Of a stretch of DNA of 8,501 nt, positions 7,068-8,501 are shown in pieces (the first letter of the stretch is position 1; every line of letters starts with the position of its first letter). Location of the stretch: assembly GCA_934654625.1 (NCBI GenBank), contig CAKUGM010000059.1, forward strand, positions 1 to 8,501, in the 5' to 3' direction. The position numbers and the translations under genes were made by a program. The notes beneath the pieces are model-generated. The model worked only from the letters and a program-made list of their open reading frames with translations, did no database searches and had not been told where the DNA came from. The stretch comes from an uncultured Collinsella sp. (lineage in GTDB: Bacteria > Actinomycetota > Coriobacteriia > Coriobacteriales > Coriobacteriaceae).

Positions 7068-8411
7068 GTGCCAAATAAGACTGAGAGCATGGGCAACGAG
7101 ATCAAATCTCAAATCGCCACGCTTCTTCTCAAGGGTGCTGAGAACGGTAGTGTTACCGAAGACGATGTCCAGGGAATGCTCAAGGACATCAGCGTCAGTG
7201 AAGAGCAGCTCAACGCCGTCTATGGCATTCTCCGTGAACAGGGTATCAGCGTTGTTTCCGTCGACGATGAGGACGACGTTGCAATCGACTCCGACGATGA
7301 CGATCTTGGCGTCGGTGCCGATGACCTTGATGACGATCTGGATGACGATGACAACGAGGACCACGACATCAAGGTAGCCAAGCGCGCCGATGCCGAGATG
7401 GCTGCAGCTAAGCCCAAGAAGAAGTCCCGCTCCCGTACGAGCCGCTCCCGCTCCCGTACTCGTGGCGTCGATGCCTCCACGGTCATGCTTACCGGTGACC
7501 CGGTACGCATGTACCTCAAAGAGATCGGCAAGGTCGACCTGCTCACCGCTGCCGACGAGGTCGACTTGGCTATGAAGATCGAGGCTGGTCTCGAAGCCAC
7601 GAACAAGCTCGAGGCTGCCGAGAACGGTGAGATTGAGCTCACGCGCGCCGAGATGCGTCGTCTTACGCGCGTCGAGAACGTGGGCCTTGAAGCCAAGCAG
7701 GCGCTCATCAGCGCAAACTTGCGTCTGGTCGTCTCCATTGCCAAGCGCTACGTCGGCCGTGGCATGCTGTTTCTCGATCTGATCCAGGAGGGCAACCTTG
7801 GTCTGATTCGCGCAGTCGAGAAGTTCGACTACGAGAAGGGCTTCAAGTTCTCCACCTATGCAACGTGGTGGATTCGTCAGGCCATTACCCGTGCTATGGC
7901 CGATCAGGCCCGTACCATCCGTATTCCTGTCCATATGGTCGAGACCATCAACAAGCTCGTCCGTGTGCAGCGTCAGCTTCTGCAGGACCTTGGTCGCGAC
8001 CCGACCCCGGAAGAGATCGGTGCCGAGATGGACATGAGCGCCGATCGCGTTCGAGAGATTCAAAAGATCAGCCAGGAGCCCGTTTCCCTCGAGACACCTA
8101 TCGGCGAGGAAGAGGATTCTCAGCTCGGCGACTTCATCGAGGATTCCCAGGCGGTCGTTCCGCCTGATGCCGCGAGCTTCTCGATGCTTCAGGAGCAGCT
8201 GACTCAGGTTCTCGACAGCTTGGCCGATCGCGAGCGCAAGGTTATCGAGCTCCGCTTTGGCCTTGTCGATGGTCATCCTCGCACTCTTGAGGAAGTTGGC
8301 CGTGAATTTGGCGTTACGCGCGAGCGCATTCGTCAGATCGAGTCCAAGACGTTGGCCAAACTGCGTCATCCCAGCCGTTCGAGCAAGCTCAAGGACTACA
8401 TCGAGTCTTAA
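7068..8411 (+). CDS. rpoD: Primary (housekeeping) RNA polymerase sigma factor, sigma-70 / SigA type
   Basis: This is the group 1 sigma factor, which directs RNA polymerase to housekeeping promoters. From the GTG at 7068 it has 447 residues; the ATG at 7053 would add five. Residues 13-65 resemble region 1.1 ([20 protein letters not shown]). A very acidic stretch follows (66-100, 22 of 35 Asp or Glu), then a basic Ser/Arg stretch (115-132). Region 1.2 begins at [11 protein letters not shown] (144-154). Region 2 is near-invariant: [54 protein letters not shown] (258-276) and RTIRIPVHM (282-290). Regions 3 and 4 include [15 protein letters not shown] (385-399) and the -35-binding helix-turn-helix with [20 protein letters not shown] (416-435). 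The complete region set and region 1.1 distinguish it from alternative sigma factors. It follows dnaG as in many bacteria and ends at a strong terminator. Codon use is more C-ending than in the genes before it. Confidence 0.97.
   Translation: MPNKTESMGNEIKSQIATLLLKGAENGSVTEDDVQGMLKDISVSEEQLNAVYGILREQGISVVSVDDEDDVAIDSDDDDLGVGADDLDDDLDDDDNEDHDIKVAKRADAEMAAAKPKKKSRSRTSRSRSRTRGVDASTVMLTGDPVRMYLKEIGKVDLLTAADEVDLAMKIEAGLEATNKLEAAENGEIELTRAEMRRLTRVENVGLEAKQALISANLRLVVSIAKRYVGRGMLFLDLIQEGNLGLIRAVEKFDYEKGFKFSTYATWWIRQAITRAMADQARTIRIPVHMVETINKLVRVQRQLLQDLGRDPTPEEIGAEMDMSADRVREIQKISQEPVSLETPIGEEEDSQLGDFIEDSQAVVPPDAASFSMLQEQLTQVLDSLADRERKVIELRFGLVDGHPRTLEEVGREFGVTRERIRQIESKTLAKLRHPSRSSKLKDYIES
7425..7459 (+). 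repeat. Short in-frame direct repeat coding the SR-rich segment of the sigma factor
   Basis: TCCCGCTCCCGTAC occurs at 7425-7438 and again at 7446-7459, exactly 21 bases (seven codons) apart and in frame. It codes two copies of SRSRT within the basic stretch at sigma residues 120-132. The period of a whole number of codons fits in-frame duplication, so the number of copies could vary between strains (inference). Confidence 0.7.
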
Positions 8412-8418
8412 GTTTTTT

Positions 8419-8444
8419 GCCCCGCCGCCTGGCGGGGCTTTTTT
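8419..8444 (+). terminator. Intrinsic terminator after rpoD
   Basis: GCCCCGCC (8419-8426) pairs perfectly with GGCGGGGC (8431-8438) around a four-base loop GCCT and is followed directly by six T residues (8439-8444). It begins seven bases after the rpoD stop codon. The stem is strong and GC-only, and the T tract follows on the + strand alone, so it acts on rightward transcription and marks the 3' end of the gene block. Confidence 0.93.
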
Positions 8445-8446
8445 AT

Positions 8447-8487
8447 GAAATATGGGCGACATCGCGTGTAGATGTCGCCCATATTTC
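8447..8487. repeat. Perfect 17-bp inverted repeat with a 7-base loop, downstream of the rpoD terminator
   Basis: GAAATATGGGCGACATC (8447-8463) is the exact reverse complement of 8471-8487; the loop is GCGTGTA. It starts two bases after the T tract of the rpoD terminator. The stem is GC-rich near the loop and AT-rich at the base. No run of T follows on either strand, so it is not a classical intrinsic terminator. It could be a weak bidirectional terminator (AAATAT before and ATATTT after a GC-rich stem), a dispersed palindromic repeat, or a protein binding site. Nothing else is recognised in the remaining bases to 8501. Confidence 0.85.
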
Positions 8488-8501
8488 GCATTCGAGCAAT
8501 T

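Noticed and set aside
7029..8462. A 477-codon open frame on the minus strand covering all of rpoD and starting inside the downstream inverted repeat
   Set aside because: The translation shows no recognisable domain. The opposite strand encodes an unmistakable sigma factor, and high-GC codon use with few TTA, CTA or TCA codons leaves antisense frames open by default. No ribosome binding site was seen.
8447..8487. The inverted repeat as a classical intrinsic terminator
   Set aside because: Neither strand has a T tract after the stem; only ATATTTC follows on either side. It was kept as a repeat of unknown role.
1..8501. An accessory, defence, mobile or otherwise novel multi-gene system
   Set aside because: Every gene in the window belongs to a well-known core family in a known type of order. 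No transposase, integrase, repeats of CRISPR type, toxin-antitoxin pair or RNA gene was seen.

Overview
This window is a compact block of housekeeping genes, all on the + strand. It looks like the 3' half of a long translation / cofactor / replication / transcription-initiation operon from a high-GC Gram-positive bacterium. The moderately high GC content, the actinobacterial-style primary sigma factor with an acidic then basic N-terminal linker, and the order infB-rbfA-nrnA-truB-ribF all point to Actinomycetota. The direct continuation into dnaG-rpoD makes me favour a Coriobacteriia member (Collinsella-like), but this is recognition from memory and no search was run.

Layout: the window opens inside infB (translation initiation factor IF2, G domain onward, to 1501). 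A 15-base gap leads to rbfA (1517-1933). nrnA starts inside the end of rbfA (1926-2966). truB follows after 9 bases (2976-3905), and ribF starts within the truB stop (3902-4909, ATGA overlap). dnaG starts within the ribF stop (4906-6978, again ATGA). An 89-base gap, the only intergenic stretch of any size inside the block, carries the ribosome binding site and possibly a promoter for the primary sigma factor gene rpoD/sigA (7068-8411). A strong intrinsic terminator (8419-8444) closes the block. It is followed at once by an unexplained, perfect 17-bp inverted repeat with a 7-base loop (8447-8487).

How the genes work together: IF2 and RbfA serve translation initiation and 30S maturation. TruB makes pseudouridine 55 in tRNA. 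NrnA degrades nanoRNA and probably dephosphorylates pAp. RibF makes FMN and FAD. DnaG primes DNA replication and RpoD directs housekeeping transcription. Four-base and eight-base overlaps suggest translational coupling through most of the run, so a translation operon is physically joined to the dnaG-rpoD part of what is elsewhere called the macromolecular synthesis operon.

I found no mobile element, CRISPR array, RNA gene, toxin-antitoxin pair, defence gene or other accessory system. Points worth a second look are the inverted repeat after the terminator, the acidic/SR-rich linker in the sigma factor, motif departures in IF2 and RibF, the long linker in DnaG, and the joining of two operons.
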